In this document: piece after piece, positions 51,833-59,519 of the stretch
Numbering within the stretch: the first letter of the stretch is position 1
How the letters are laid out: each line of letters opens with the position of its first letter
Assembly (NCBI RefSeq): GCF_031426495.1
Contig: NZ_JANPLK010000083.1
Span: forward strand, 56,941-120,940
Direction of reading: 5' to 3'
Length of the DNA: 64,000 nucleotides
From: Gemmatimonas sp.
Lineage (GTDB): Bacteria; Gemmatimonadota; Gemmatimonadetes; Gemmatimonadales; Gemmatimonadaceae
Notes under the pieces: model-generated
Told to the model about the DNA's origin: nothing
Database searches by the model: none
Seen by the model: the letters and a program-made list of their open reading frames with translations, nothing else
Made by a program: the position numbers and the translations under genes

Positions 51833-51868
51833 GATATGCATAGAAAGGGCTGCGTTTCTATGCATATC
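51833..51868. repeat. Perfect 14-bp inverted repeat
   Basis: GATATGCATAGAAA and its complement with an 8-base loop, 31 bases after the lipoprotein stop. It is AT-rich and unlike its surroundings. It may be a terminator without T-run, or an operator remnant at the edge of the toxin-antitoxin unit. Confidence 0.5.
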
Positions 51869-51976
51869 GTGCGCTGGGCGCATCACGACATCATCGTCGC
51901 CCTGCTCAAAGACATGGGGTTGCGACGCCCGCTGCCGGGCATGGGCGCGCCCCCGTCTCTCGCGCCCCGTAGCAAA

Positions 51977-52005
51977 TTGACAGTATCGCATATATGCGAT
52001 AAATC
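51977..52005 (+). promoter_or_regulatory. Sigma-70 promoter with embedded operator (HigBA unit)
   Basis: TTGACA at 51977, a 17-base spacer, then TAAATC at 52000. The spacer is filled by the perfect 18-base palindrome TATCGCATATATGCGATA (51984-52001). This is a standard design for autorepressed toxin-antitoxin operons. The first ATG is 15 bases after the -10 box. Confidence 0.8.
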
Positions 52006-52019
52006 TTTGCGGTTCTCCG

Positions 52020-52220
52020 ATGCCCCAGTATGCCATTCGGCTGTATCGGGAGCGGGACGGGCGAATCCCCTTCCACGACTGGATCGTGTCGCTCGCTCGG
52101 CAGAGAAGGACATACGTGACGACGGCCGATCGCCGGTCCTATCACCAACAGATCGCTTCCAGATATGCCTTTGCGAAAACAGCCAGCACCGCGGAACGAC
52201 GGCACGTCCGCGATCGATGA
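52020..52220 (+). pseudogene. Truncated HigB/RelE-family toxin
   Basis: The 66-codon frame begins like phage-type HigB toxins (PQYAIRLYRERDGRIPFHDWIVSLA) but loses all similarity after about 27 residues. The normal length is near 110. The rest (TYVTTADRRSYHQQIASRY...) matches no part of the family, and the catalytic C-terminal half is missing, consistent with an internal deletion. The antitoxin gene begins inside its 3' end. Confidence 0.65.
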
Positions 52221-52494
52221 GCTTTTTGGCGAAACGCCCGGTTGGTCCGGCGCGATGGGCGCCGCAGAGGTAGCCGTCGGCGTCGCACAAGCCATCTACG
52301 ACCTCCGCGAACGACACGGGCTCACCCAGAAAGCATTGGCGGCGCGCATTGGTACGACCCAGTCCGTCATCGCCCGCCTCGAGGACGCTGACTACGAGGG
52401 TCACTCCCTGCGCATGATTGCGCGAATCGCCGCGGCTGTCGGCGAACGCGTCACCATCGCATTCAGCGGAGAGACCGAGCGCACGGTCGCCTAG
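52165..52494 (+). CDS. XRE-family antitoxin of the HigBA unit
   Basis: The 109-residue helix-turn-helix protein contains IYDLRERHGLTQKALAARIGTTQSVIARLEDADYEGHSLRMIARIAAAVG followed by ERVTIAFS, the standard antitoxin partner of HigB/RelE toxins. It overlaps the truncated toxin frame by 56 bases. It would still repress the upstream palindrome even though no working toxin remains. Confidence 0.88.
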   Translation: MPLRKQPAPRNDGTSAIDELFGETPGWSGAMGAAEVAVGVAQAIYDLRERHGLTQKALAARIGTTQSVIARLEDADYEGHSLRMIARIAAAVGERVTIAFSGETERTVA

Positions 52495-52520
52495 GACTCA
52501 GTGGCTAGCACATGACGCAA

Positions 52521-52557
52521 AACGGCCCGCGAGATCACATCGATCAAGCGGGCCGTT
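52521..52557 (-). terminator. Terminator hairpin at a convergent junction
   Basis: AACGGCCCGC/GCGGGCCGTT, 10 pairs with a 17-base loop. On the minus strand it is followed by TTTTGCG, so it can end the M28 peptidase transcript. On the plus strand it is followed by AACTCCAAACT-type repeats (about 52561-52600). Confidence 0.65.
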
Positions 52558-52614
52558 CAACTAACAACTCCAAACTTCAACGCAAAACTCCAAACTCACC
52601 AGCGATCCACCGGC

Positions 52615-54450
52615 TTAATACCGAGGCCTCGTCTTCCGAGGTACCTTCCCACAATTCGCCGGCCAGTTCGCCGGCCATGTGCCCGGTGACCGATCGCGCT
52701 TGATGAACTCCGGGTCTTCACTCGCCAGGTACACCATCAGCGCGGCCAGCGTCGCGTTGTGCTTCACATCGTCGAACACGATTTTGTCGTACGTGTCGCG
52801 GTTGGTGTGCCACGTGTACGTGCCGTAGTTCCAGCCTACCGCACCCATGCCGAAGCTCGGGGTGCCGAAGCAAGCGAACACGGCGCCGTCGGTGCCGCCC
52901 GGGTTGCCGGTGGGCACGTCATTAAAGCTCCACGACACCACGTTCGCGCTCATGCTGTCGGTGAAGAAACCCGGCAGCTGCGTGTACCACTGCTTCAAGT
53001 GACGGCCGATGTCGGTGAGCCCCGAGCTCGACAGCGACTGCACACGTCCCGTGCCGTTGTCCTGATTGAAGAGCCCCTGCAGCCCCTTCATCACTTCCGG
53101 ATGGTCTTCCGTGAACGCGGTGGAGCCGTTGAGGCCCTGCTCTTCGCTGGCCCAGTGACCCACCATGATCGTGCGCTTCGGATTCGGATACGCCTTCTTC
53201 AAGATGCGCATCGCTTCCATCGCCATCAGCGTGCCCGTGCCGTTGTCGGTGGCGCCGCTGGAGCCGTCCCACGAATCGAAGTGCGCCGACAGCATCACGT
53301 ATTCATCGGGCTTCTCGCTGCCCTTGATCATCGCGATCGTGTTGAACGCCGGCTGTTCGCCGAGCAGTGCGGCATCGAGGTCGAGCGTCACCATCGGCTT
53401 CTGATTGTTCTCGGCCAGACGATACACGAGTGAATAATCTTCACACGTGAGCCCCACCGCCGGCGCCGTCGTGTTGTACGTCTCGAACACTTCGATCACG
53501 CCCCACCCGCCGGCGCCGCCCGCGCCACCGCCGCCGAAGCCACCACGGCCTGCTGCCGCCGCGGCGAGGCTCGACGCCGGTCCACCACCACGATCACTCG
53601 CGCCTGCCGGACGCTGACCGCCAGGGCCACCAGGTCCGCCAGGGCCACGACCACCGCCCGCGTTCTGCGCGGCGAACGGATTCGCGAAGCCCGAGAGCTT
53701 GTTGCGTGACGTGATCATGCCCACCACGCCCGCCTTCTCGAGACGCATGCCGAGGGTGCCCGTGCCGAGCCCCATGCCATAGCCCGTGCCGCGATAGAGC
53801 TTCGTGCTGTCGGGGCGGCCATTGGCGCCCGTCATCACGGCCCAATCTTGTTGTGTCTGCGCGACCAGCGTGTCCATGCGCGCCTTCGACTCCGGCGTCG
53901 CGAAGCGCACCCAATCTTCACTGGGGCGACAGGTCGGATACGCCGGCGACAGCAGCACGATCTTGCCACGCGCCTTCGGCAACCACGCCACGAACTCCGT
54001 GCTGTCTTTGAACTTGGGGAGGACGATCGCCTCGGCCTTCACCGGCTTGCCCTTCGTGCCCGGGCTCCAGGCCAGCATCGTGCCTTCCAACGAGCGCGTG
54101 CGCGGTGCCACGAGATCGATGTGCGACACGCCACGCCGCCATCCACGCCAGGTGCCGTAGTTCTCACGCTTGGCGTCGATGCCCCACGACTTGTACTGCG
54201 CGATGGCCCAGTCGCTGGCAGCTAGCATCCCTGGACTTCCCGTAAGGCGCGGACCGATGGAATCCAACAGCGCCTGACCGAGGGCTTCCACGCGGGAGGA
54301 GTCCATGCCGATCTGCCAGATGCGCTTGATCGCGGGGTCGTCGGTGGGGAAGGTGGTGGGGCGCTGGGCCTGCGCTGGTGTGCTTGCGGCTAGGCCGACG
54401 GCGGTGGCGACGGCGGCGAGGGCCGCCGAGCGCCGGATGGTGGAGGACAT
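52615..54450 (-). CDS. Secreted M28-family zinc peptidase
   Basis: The 611-residue exported peptidase has a signal peptide ending PAQAQ, a PA-like domain in the N-terminal half, and an M28 catalytic domain. Zinc-site residues appear in SAHFDSWDGSSGATDNGTG, the catalytic Glu pair in HWASEEQGLNGS and a later His in TWHTNRDTYDK. An insertion of about 65 residues (around 305-375) is mostly Gly/Pro/Arg repeats. It likely digests peptides for nutrition. The ATG gives a clean signal peptide. Confidence 0.9.
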   Translation of the reverse strand: MSSTIRRSAALAAVATAVGLAASTPAQAQRPTTFPTDDPAIKRIWQIGMDSSRVEALGQALLDSIGPRLTGSPGMLAASDWAIAQYKSWGIDAKRENYGTWRGWRRGVSHIDLVAPRTRSLEGTMLAWSPGTKGKPVKAEAIVLPKFKDSTEFVAWLPKARGKIVLLSPAYPTCRPSEDWVRFATPESKARMDTLVAQTQQDWAVMTGANGRPDSTKLYRGTGYGMGLGTGTLGMRLEKAGVVGMITSRNKLSGFANPFAAQNAGGGRGPGGPGGPGGQRPAGASDRGGGPASSLAAAAAGRGGFGGGGAGGAGGWGVIEVFETYNTTAPAVGLTCEDYSLVYRLAENNQKPMVTLDLDAALLGEQPAFNTIAMIKGSEKPDEYVMLSAHFDSWDGSSGATDNGTGTLMAMEAMRILKKAYPNPKRTIMVGHWASEEQGLNGSTAFTEDHPEVMKGLQGLFNQDNGTGRVQSLSSSGLTDIGRHLKQWYTQLPGFFTDSMSANVVSWSFNDVPTGNPGGTDGAVFACFGTPSFGMGAVGWNYGTYTWHTNRDTYDKIVFDDVKHNATLAALMVYLASEDPEFIKRDRSPGTWPANWPANCGKVPRKTRPRY

Positions 54451-54550
54451 GGGTGGGGACGAGTGGGTCGTGGTGGGAGCGGGGATGCCGCAGAATGCAG
54501 CCGACGATGGGGGAACGCGAGTGGCGGGGCAACTGGCGCGGCTTTCGTGC

Positions 54551-54570
54551 TTTCGGTATATTTTCGGTAT
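54551..54570 (+). promoter_or_regulatory. Direct repeat TTTCGGTAT x2 before the DprA-like gene
   Basis: Two copies of TTTCGGTAT start 11 bases apart, about one helical turn, in an AT-rich stretch 70 bases before the DprA-like start. The first copy overlaps a possible -10 box (TATATT). It could be a tandem operator for this pair. Confidence 0.4.
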
Positions 54571-54639
54571 CTATTGCCATAGTCGATGTTGCCCGCTCCC
54601 GTCTGTCGGCGAGTGCGACCGACGACCATCTTCTCTGCC

Positions 54640-55578
54640 ATGACTGCAACCACCCTCACCTCCGGCGTGGCACACGACGAACTCGTGGCCACCGTGGCGC
54701 TGCTGCAGTCGTCGACGCTCGTGAAGACGCATCTGGGTGCACTCATCGAGAACGTCGGATCGGCGGTGGAATTGCTGCGGGACAGCTTCGCCCAAACAGC
54801 GGCGGCCGCCGGTCAGCCTGAGCTGTTTGAGCCCATTCCCGAGGCCGTCCAATCGGCGGCGGCCAACGAAGTGGCATCGTGGAGCGAGTACGCGTATCAC
54901 GCGTCCACGGTGCTCGACTGCTCGTATCCGGACATGCTGCGCACGATCTTCAATCGCCCGCCGCTGCTCTTCACCGAAGGCGACGCGTCGGTGTTGAATA
55001 CCGTCGGCGTCGCGATCGTCGGCACGCGAAAGGCGAGCACGCTCGGCATTCGCCGTGCGACAAAACTTGCACGCGAACTGGGCGAGCGAAAGCTGACGAT
55101 CGTTTCAGGGCTTGCCGCCGGCATCGACTCGGCGGCGCATCGTGCCGCACTTGACGTCGGCGCGCGAACGATCGCGGTGGTGGGCACGGGCTTGACCAAG
55201 GTGTATCCGAAAGAGAACACCTTGCTCGCGCGCGAGATTGTCGCAAAGGGTGGGGCGCTCGTGTCGCAGTTCCTGCCGCGCACCGCGCCGCACAGCGGGA
55301 ACTTTCCAATGCGAAACATCACCATGTCCGGATTAAGCGTCATCACGGTGGTGGTGGAAGCGTCGAACACGTCAGGCGCTCGCATGCAGGCGCGTGTCGC
55401 GCTCGAGCACGGACGCTCGGTCTTCCTACTGCAGTCGCTCGTGGAGCAGCACACCTGGGCGCGAGAGATGGTAGACGTTGGTGTTCGAGGGATGCGCGCG
55501 CGGGTGCTCCGCGATGTGGAAGAACTTACGCGTAATCTCAACCCGAGCTTCGCACCTCGCGCGTTCGCGATCGCCTGA
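54640..55578 (+). CDS. DprA/Smf-like Rossmann protein (not canonical DprA)
   Basis: The 312-residue protein has a DprA Rossmann core: VAIVGTRKASTLGIRRATKLAREL, IVSGLAAGIDSAAHRAAL, GTGLTKVYPKEN, ALVSQFLPRTAPHSGNFPMRN and TVVVEASNTSGARMQARVALEHGRSVFLL. The first 110 residues are not the usual SAM/HhH domain, and the winged-helix C-terminus is absent. True DprA loads RecA on incoming DNA. Here the next gene, four bases on, encodes a ComF-like phosphoribosyltransferase, and no competence gene is nearby. The pair may be a nucleotide-sensing or defence module. ATG 54640 is used; ATG 54586 is in frame. Confidence 0.82.
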   Translation: MTATTLTSGVAHDELVATVALLQSSTLVKTHLGALIENVGSAVELLRDSFAQTAAAAGQPELFEPIPEAVQSAAANEVASWSEYAYHASTVLDCSYPDMLRTIFNRPPLLFTEGDASVLNTVGVAIVGTRKASTLGIRRATKLARELGERKLTIVSGLAAGIDSAAHRAALDVGARTIAVVGTGLTKVYPKENTLLAREIVAKGGALVSQFLPRTAPHSGNFPMRNITMSGLSVITVVVEASNTSGARMQARVALEHGRSVFLLQSLVEQHTWAREMVDVGVRGMRARVLRDVEELTRNLNPSFAPRAFAIA

Positions 55579-55581
55579 GGC

Positions 55582-56355
55582 ATGGCGCACGAACCGCCGT
55601 ACGAAGCGATCGAGGATGCACTCGCGGTCGTGAATCGCGAAGCCCGAGGTGTGCTGTCGCAACTTCGTGACGACGTCTGTGCGTACTGCTTCGGACCGAA
55701 GGGGCCAGGTTTTCCGCATTGCTTCAGTTGCAATAAGCTGATCCAATCCGGCGCGCCGAAAACTTTACTCGGACGTGTTGTTCCGGTCTCAATGGCAATA
55801 AGTCCGGGACCGTGGTACAACCGCATGTCACGCTACAAGCTGGCTGACACCGACGATATGTATCTCGTGGCCGCCGCAGCGTATGCCGCCCTCGAGGCGT
55901 ATCGGTCCGAGCTTGTGAGTATGCTAGGGGGAGTGATCGACGCAATCTGCGTGACGCCGTCGACGCGCGGTGTCGCGGATGGCAAATCGCTGCGTCTACT
56001 GAACAGCATGGAGCTGATCAGTGACGCCACGCGACCCGTGGTGCCACTGATGCATCACGTCGACGGCCAGCCGAAGATCCGCAACACATTTACGCCGCAG
56101 CTGTTCGATGGTGATCGTTCGCGCATTGAAGGCCGTCGCATCATCCTTGTCGACGACACGTGGGTGACGGGAGCCGCAACGATCAGCGCGGCGGCGGCGC
56201 TGCAACGGCTCGGGGCAGCGTCTCTCGTGATCATGCCGATTGCCCGACGTCTCGAAACGGCGAGCATCTTGAGCGTTGCCTGGGGGCCGGGATACCTGAA
56301 TACAGTCGAAGCGTGCGGCTGGAACGCAGTGGGTCTGCAATGGCCGCGAGGATAG
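55582..56355 (+). CDS. ComF-like phosphoribosyltransferase with zinc ribbon
   Basis: The 257-residue protein has an N-terminal zinc-ribbon-like C-x2-C...C-x2-C (CAYC, then HCFSC). The body is a phosphoribosyltransferase fold with the PRPP loop RIILVDDTWVTGAATISAAAA. Conserved WYNRMSRYK resembles the YK segment of ComF. ComF in competence lacks a known reaction; this homologue is larger and fixed to the DprA-like gene, with GAGG before the ATG. Catalysis on a nucleotide or base is possible but unproven. Confidence 0.8.
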   Translation: MAHEPPYEAIEDALAVVNREARGVLSQLRDDVCAYCFGPKGPGFPHCFSCNKLIQSGAPKTLLGRVVPVSMAISPGPWYNRMSRYKLADTDDMYLVAAAAYAALEAYRSELVSMLGGVIDAICVTPSTRGVADGKSLRLLNSMELISDATRPVVPLMHHVDGQPKIRNTFTPQLFDGDRSRIEGRRIILVDDTWVTGAATISAAAALQRLGAASLVIMPIARRLETASILSVAWGPGYLNTVEACGWNAVGLQWPRG

Positions 56356-56385
56356 TGAACGGGTCGTAACAGCGATAGCCGCCGG

Positions 56386-56643
56386 CTAGATATCCGCCTG
56401 TCGTACGCTATTCCGGATGCGCGCAAACGCCTGCGGCCCAGGCACGCCCTGGCCTTCGTCCACCTGCGCGAGGCCGACCGCGACCGCTTGCCGGATCGCC
56501 TCCAACTTGACCAAGCGTTCTTCGTCGCGCTCACGCATGCAACGCAACGCCTCGCGGACCACCTCGCTCGCCGTACTGTAGAGGCCTTCCTTGACCTTGC
56601 CTTCAACGAGCCTCTCCAGTTCGGGGGTCAGCGACACATTCAT
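56386..56643 (-). CDS. ParD-like antitoxin, no toxin beside it
   Basis: The 85-residue ribbon-helix-helix protein has MNVSLTPELERLVEGKVKEGLYSTASEVVREALRCM followed by the toxin-binding EERLVKLEAIRQAVAVGLAQ. ParE should follow on the same strand, but 30 bases further on lies the end of the phosphoribosyltransferase gene. The antitoxin is therefore an orphan. A short palindrome (ATCCT...AGGAT at 56669-56690) upstream may be its operator. Confidence 0.88.
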   Translation of the reverse strand: MNVSLTPELERLVEGKVKEGLYSTASEVVREALRCMRERDEERLVKLEAIRQAVAVGLAQVDEGQGVPGPQAFARIRNSVRQADI

Positions 56644-56886
56644 GGCGGCTCCTTTTCGGGTGATTCTTGATCCTACTTCTGATAGCAGGATATGTCAAAT
56701 ATGAGCGGTTTTGGCTATTTATCGACGCAATCGCTCCGTTTTCTAGCCTTCGGGGATGTCAACATGGAGGCAAGGGTAGCGGCCTTCGTGAATTGCGCCG
56801 AACCCACGCACTTGCGGAACGGAGCCTGCATTTGCATCCCTATAAGGATTCGTTAATGCTGTATTCGTAGCACTATACTGCATCAC

Positions 56887-57408
56887 GTGTTGAGGGAGAC
56901 GATGCCTGCACGCGCCGACACCCAGTGGCTTCAACTCCGCCAGACCGAAGCGCAACTCGCTCGCTTCCGCAAAGTGGCGCTGGAACGACCGCCCGCCAGT
57001 GGATGGATCGCCGCCGTGCGCCAGGCGATCGGGATGAGCGTGGCACAGTTAGCCGACCGGCTCCACATCAGTCGAACCTCCGTCGCCAAGATGGAGCAGC
57101 GCGAGGCCGACGGTGGGATCACCCTCGACGCCTTACGCCGTGCCGCCGACGCGCTGGATTGCGACGTCGTGTACGCAATCGTGCCGAGAGCGGGCTCGCT
57201 CGAGCGCGCGGTGAAGGCGCGGGCCGACCTGATTGCGGGCACGCTGGTGAGCCGCGCGGGGCACTCCATGTCGCTCGAAGCGCAGACCGTCGGACGCGAA
57301 GTAACGACCGCACAGCAGCAGGTGATCGCGCGGCGGTTGCTGGCAGAATGGCCGCGCGATCTGTGGGATGCCTGGTGGGATCGGCGTACGGGAGACGGCG
57401 GCGTGTGA
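56887..57408 (+). CDS. Mobile mystery protein A (XRE-type regulator)
   Basis: The 173-residue protein matches the group named mobile mystery protein A: WLQLRQTEAQLARFRKVALERPPASGWIAAVRQAIGMSVAQLADRLHISRTSVAKMEQREADGGITLDALRRAADALDCDVVYAIVP. It normally precedes a Fic-domain partner (mobile mystery protein B), like a toxin-antitoxin pair. No such gene follows. ATG 56902 is a possible alternative start. Confidence 0.85.
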   Translation: MLRETMPARADTQWLQLRQTEAQLARFRKVALERPPASGWIAAVRQAIGMSVAQLADRLHISRTSVAKMEQREADGGITLDALRRAADALDCDVVYAIVPRAGSLERAVKARADLIAGTLVSRAGHSMSLEAQTVGREVTTAQQQVIARRLLAEWPRDLWDAWWDRRTGDGGV

Positions 57409-57500
57409 TGGCGTTCAATGCGCAGGCCGATCACGCAGCCCGGTGAGGTCGTAGCGGGCGACTAGCCGACTGGATTGTCAGACCGATTCTCCATCGTGCG

Positions 57501-57680
57501 GCACACCCGATCAGCACCGGTATTTACAGCTATCCGCTCGAAGCGGCCACCGAGATCGCCGTGCGCACGGTGCGTGAGTTCGTTGCTTAAGCGGGATCGC
57601 CGGCGACGGTGCACTTCGCCTGCTTCAGCGAGGAGGCGCTGCGGGCGTACACGGGGCTCGGGGTTGCAGAGGCGGCCTGA
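57501..57680 (+). pseudogene. Macro-domain protein remnant
   Basis: One frame reads HPISTGIYSYPLEAATEIAVRTVREFVA, then TAA at 57588-57590, then in the same frame GSPATVHFACFSEEALRAYTGL to a TGA at 57678. This is the C-terminal part of a macro (ADP-ribose-binding) domain with an in-frame stop and no N-terminal half. It stands where the Fic-type partner of the upstream gene would be expected. It is clearly non-functional as it stands. Confidence 0.7.
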
Positions 57681-57721
57681 TCGAAGCGCCGCCTTGCCGG
57701 TAATCTGGTATCGCGGCCGCG

Positions 57722-58288
57722 CTACAATCGCTCGATCGCCAGCACCGGATGCAACTCGAAGCCATTCCGGGCTCGCCCACGCTGGTTGTGAATGAAGTCC
57801 CAAAATCCTACGCCGGTGAACGTCGCTCGCCCACGCTTTGGCACCCGGCGCAGCGCATCGCGCGCGGCCTGAAAGCGCGCCGCGAGCGTGGGATCCGTCG
57901 TGCACGCAGGGTCGGGGATCTCCACGATCATGCTACTGCTGTCCACCGGATCACGCAGCACGATGTGCCAGTCGCGATCGTCTTCGGTCGTCATGATCTG
58001 CCAGACGATCGCGGTCACTCGATACAGCCGGAGCTCGTGCGGTGCGAGACGGCGATCGCTGGGATAGGGCACCTCGGGAATGTCGAGCGATCCCAGCGCG
58101 CGCACGGTGGTGGGTACCACGTCGGTAAGAGACACCGAGCCCCGATCGCGATCGGCGAGCGTCTTCACGGGCCAGCGGTCGACGCCGCACGCGGGTTGGG
58201 CTGCGAGCGGCGCAGGACCACCCCCTGCGATTAGCAAGGCGAAGCCGACGTACACGCGGGCGACGATGGCGCGGATCACGTGCCGCAT
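57722..58288 (-). CDS. Secreted protein of unknown function
   Basis: The 188-residue exported protein has a signal peptide from MRHVIRAIVARVYVGF to LAAQ, then a domain seen in uncharacterised bacterial proteins. This reads ACGVDRWPVKTLADRDRGSVS, RLYRVTAIVWQIMTTEDDRDWHIVLRDP, MIVEIPDPAC and FTGVGFWDFIHNQRGRARNGFELHPVLAI. It could be a small beta-barrel domain. Its start lies 13 bases inside the upstream secreted-protein gene, so the two are coupled. Confidence 0.78.
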   Translation of the reverse strand: MRHVIRAIVARVYVGFALLIAGGGPAPLAAQPACGVDRWPVKTLADRDRGSVSLTDVVPTTVRALGSLDIPEVPYPSDRRLAPHELRLYRVTAIVWQIMTTEDDRDWHIVLRDPVDSSSMIVEIPDPACTTDPTLAARFQAARDALRRVPKRGRATFTGVGFWDFIHNQRGRARNGFELHPVLAIERL

Positions 58289-58548
58289 GCCCGCTTGTAC
58301 GCCGCGCGGTATCCCTTCGCGCGCGCGTCTCTCTCGGTCATCCACCGCCCTCGCTTACCTATTCCGTACCACTTGGAGCCCGGACAATGGTACACACCGC
58401 TCCGAGAGTTTACCCACACGCGGGGCGATCGGCGCGGTTGCTGATTGTACGTCACATCGACGTCAACGTGGACCTGCGCAGAATCCCGCGTGGTCGGCGC
58501 AGCTCGCACCGCAGCGGCCATCAGTACCATCAGAATGAATGTTCTCAT
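58276..58548 (-). CDS. Small secreted basic protein
   Basis: The 90-residue protein has a signal peptide MRTFILMVLMAAAVRA and a mature domain WVNSRSGVYHCPGSKWYGIGKRGRWMTERDARAKGYRAAYKRACG. This pattern recurs in uncharacterised proteins and resembles the Ada-type 'KNSKVYHxPxCxWY' metal-binding fold. Only two cysteines remain. It is coupled to the secreted gene downstream. Confidence 0.75.
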   Translation of the reverse strand: MRTFILMVLMAAAVRAAPTTRDSAQVHVDVDVTYNQQPRRSPRVWVNSRSGVYHCPGSKWYGIGKRGRWMTERDARAKGYRAAYKRACGT

Positions 58549-58614
58549 CTTTTCGAAAGCTATGCTGTGGGGCGCGCCAGCCGACGATACGCCGCGAGAA
58601 CAGGTCGATCTGGA

Positions 58615-59028
58615 TCAACGCGAAGCCGAATCACGACGCCGTTGAATGAGCCATCTCGTCCAGAGACGGATCACAAGCGAGACGGTGCGAGGCACGACAG
58701 TCCGCCATCGGCTCGGCGCCGCACCTGTCTTGAAGTGCCCGTCGAGTTGACGGCGTTCGCTACGTGCGCGTTCGGCACGCGGACGGGCCGTGTCCACGCG
58801 CTGCGCATGGCGTGATTCCCAATCAGCCCAGATCCGCGCAAGGGTGTCGTCGTTTGGAAGCCCCGTGACCTGTGCCTCTGTCGGCAAGGGGATACCAGCC
58901 CGAAAGGCCAGCACGATCAGACTCAGATCGCGTAGCCGACGGACACGTGGCTGCAGTGGTTCTCCCCTCATGGCGCGGTTCGGCTCGATGTCGTCGAGCA
59001 TACGCGCTTCCTCGGCAGTCGGCGTCAT
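58615..59028 (-). CDS. Small basic protein, last gene of the SEDS-PBP operon
   Basis: The 137-residue protein has an acidic helical start (TAEEARMLDDIEPNRAM), a middle hydrophobic stretch (LRDLSLIVLAFRAGI) and a highly Arg-rich C-terminus with RTVSLVIRLWTRWL. No family is recognised. Its ATG overlaps the stop of the preceding gene (ATGA), so it belongs to the operon that begins with the SEDS protein. Extended frames upstream are not supported. Confidence 0.6.
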   Translation of the reverse strand: MTPTAEEARMLDDIEPNRAMRGEPLQPRVRRLRDLSLIVLAFRAGIPLPTEAQVTGLPNDDTLARIWADWESRHAQRVDTARPRAERARSERRQLDGHFKTGAAPSRWRTVVPRTVSLVIRLWTRWLIQRRRDSASR

Positions 59029-59519
59029 CGTTCGCGCACGTAGAAGTGCCGCCGGAGACGTCCGGTCGCGCGTGAGAACTGCGGCGCGTCCACACCGGGC
59101 ATCGCCACCACTTGCACGCTGTAGCGACATCCCAACGACTTCGACCGCGCCATCTGCGGCTCGAGCTGGAGCAGGACGCTCTCGAACACCAGCTCAGTGC
59201 CGTTCAGCTCGTACCGATTGGCGTCGAGAATCTTGACGTCGGCCACCGGTGCCTCCGACTCGCCCTTTTCGCTGCACGGCGGAATCAGATTGGATCGTTT
59301 TGCCAAGCGTGCCTCGATGCTGTTGAGCTGTTGCAGCCGTGCCTCGAGGCTGTCGAGCTTCTTTCGCAAGCTATCGTTTTCTGCAACGACGTCGACGGTG
59401 TGAACCTCGAGCGCATTCTTCTCCTGCAGATAGCCGGCGCCGACAGCAACGAAGAACGCCGCGAGGGCAAACCCAAGCTCGGCCTCGGTGAATCCCATCA
59501 CCGTGAACCGGCGCCCCAT
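59025..59519 (-). CDS. One-helix periplasmic protein, ZorB-like layout
   Basis: The 164-residue protein has one membrane helix (FTEAELGFALAAFFVAVGAGYL), a coiled coil of about residues 38-75 and a small C-terminal domain. This contains IPPCSEKGESEAPVADVKILDANRYELNGTELVFESVLLQLEPQMARSKSLGCRYSVQVV. The layout resembles the MotB/ZorB partners of ion-driven stators, but the OmpA peptidoglycan motif is not recognisable. Both neighbours overlap it by one and four bases. Confidence 0.65.
   Translation of the reverse strand: MGRRFTVMGFTEAELGFALAAFFVAVGAGYLQEKNALEVHTVDVVAENDSLRKKLDSLEARLQQLNSIEARLAKRSNLIPPCSEKGESEAPVADVKILDANRYELNGTELVFESVLLQLEPQMARSKSLGCRYSVQVVAMPGVDAPQFSRATGRLRRHFYVRER

Noticed and set aside
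51836..52273. 145-codon frame from the palindrome into the toxin region
   Set aside because: It runs across the promoter and operator and both toxin-antitoxin frames; no similarity is visible.
57419..57465. Short frames after mobile mystery A as a start of partner B
   Set aside because: They stop within 15 codons and show no Fic-type sequence.
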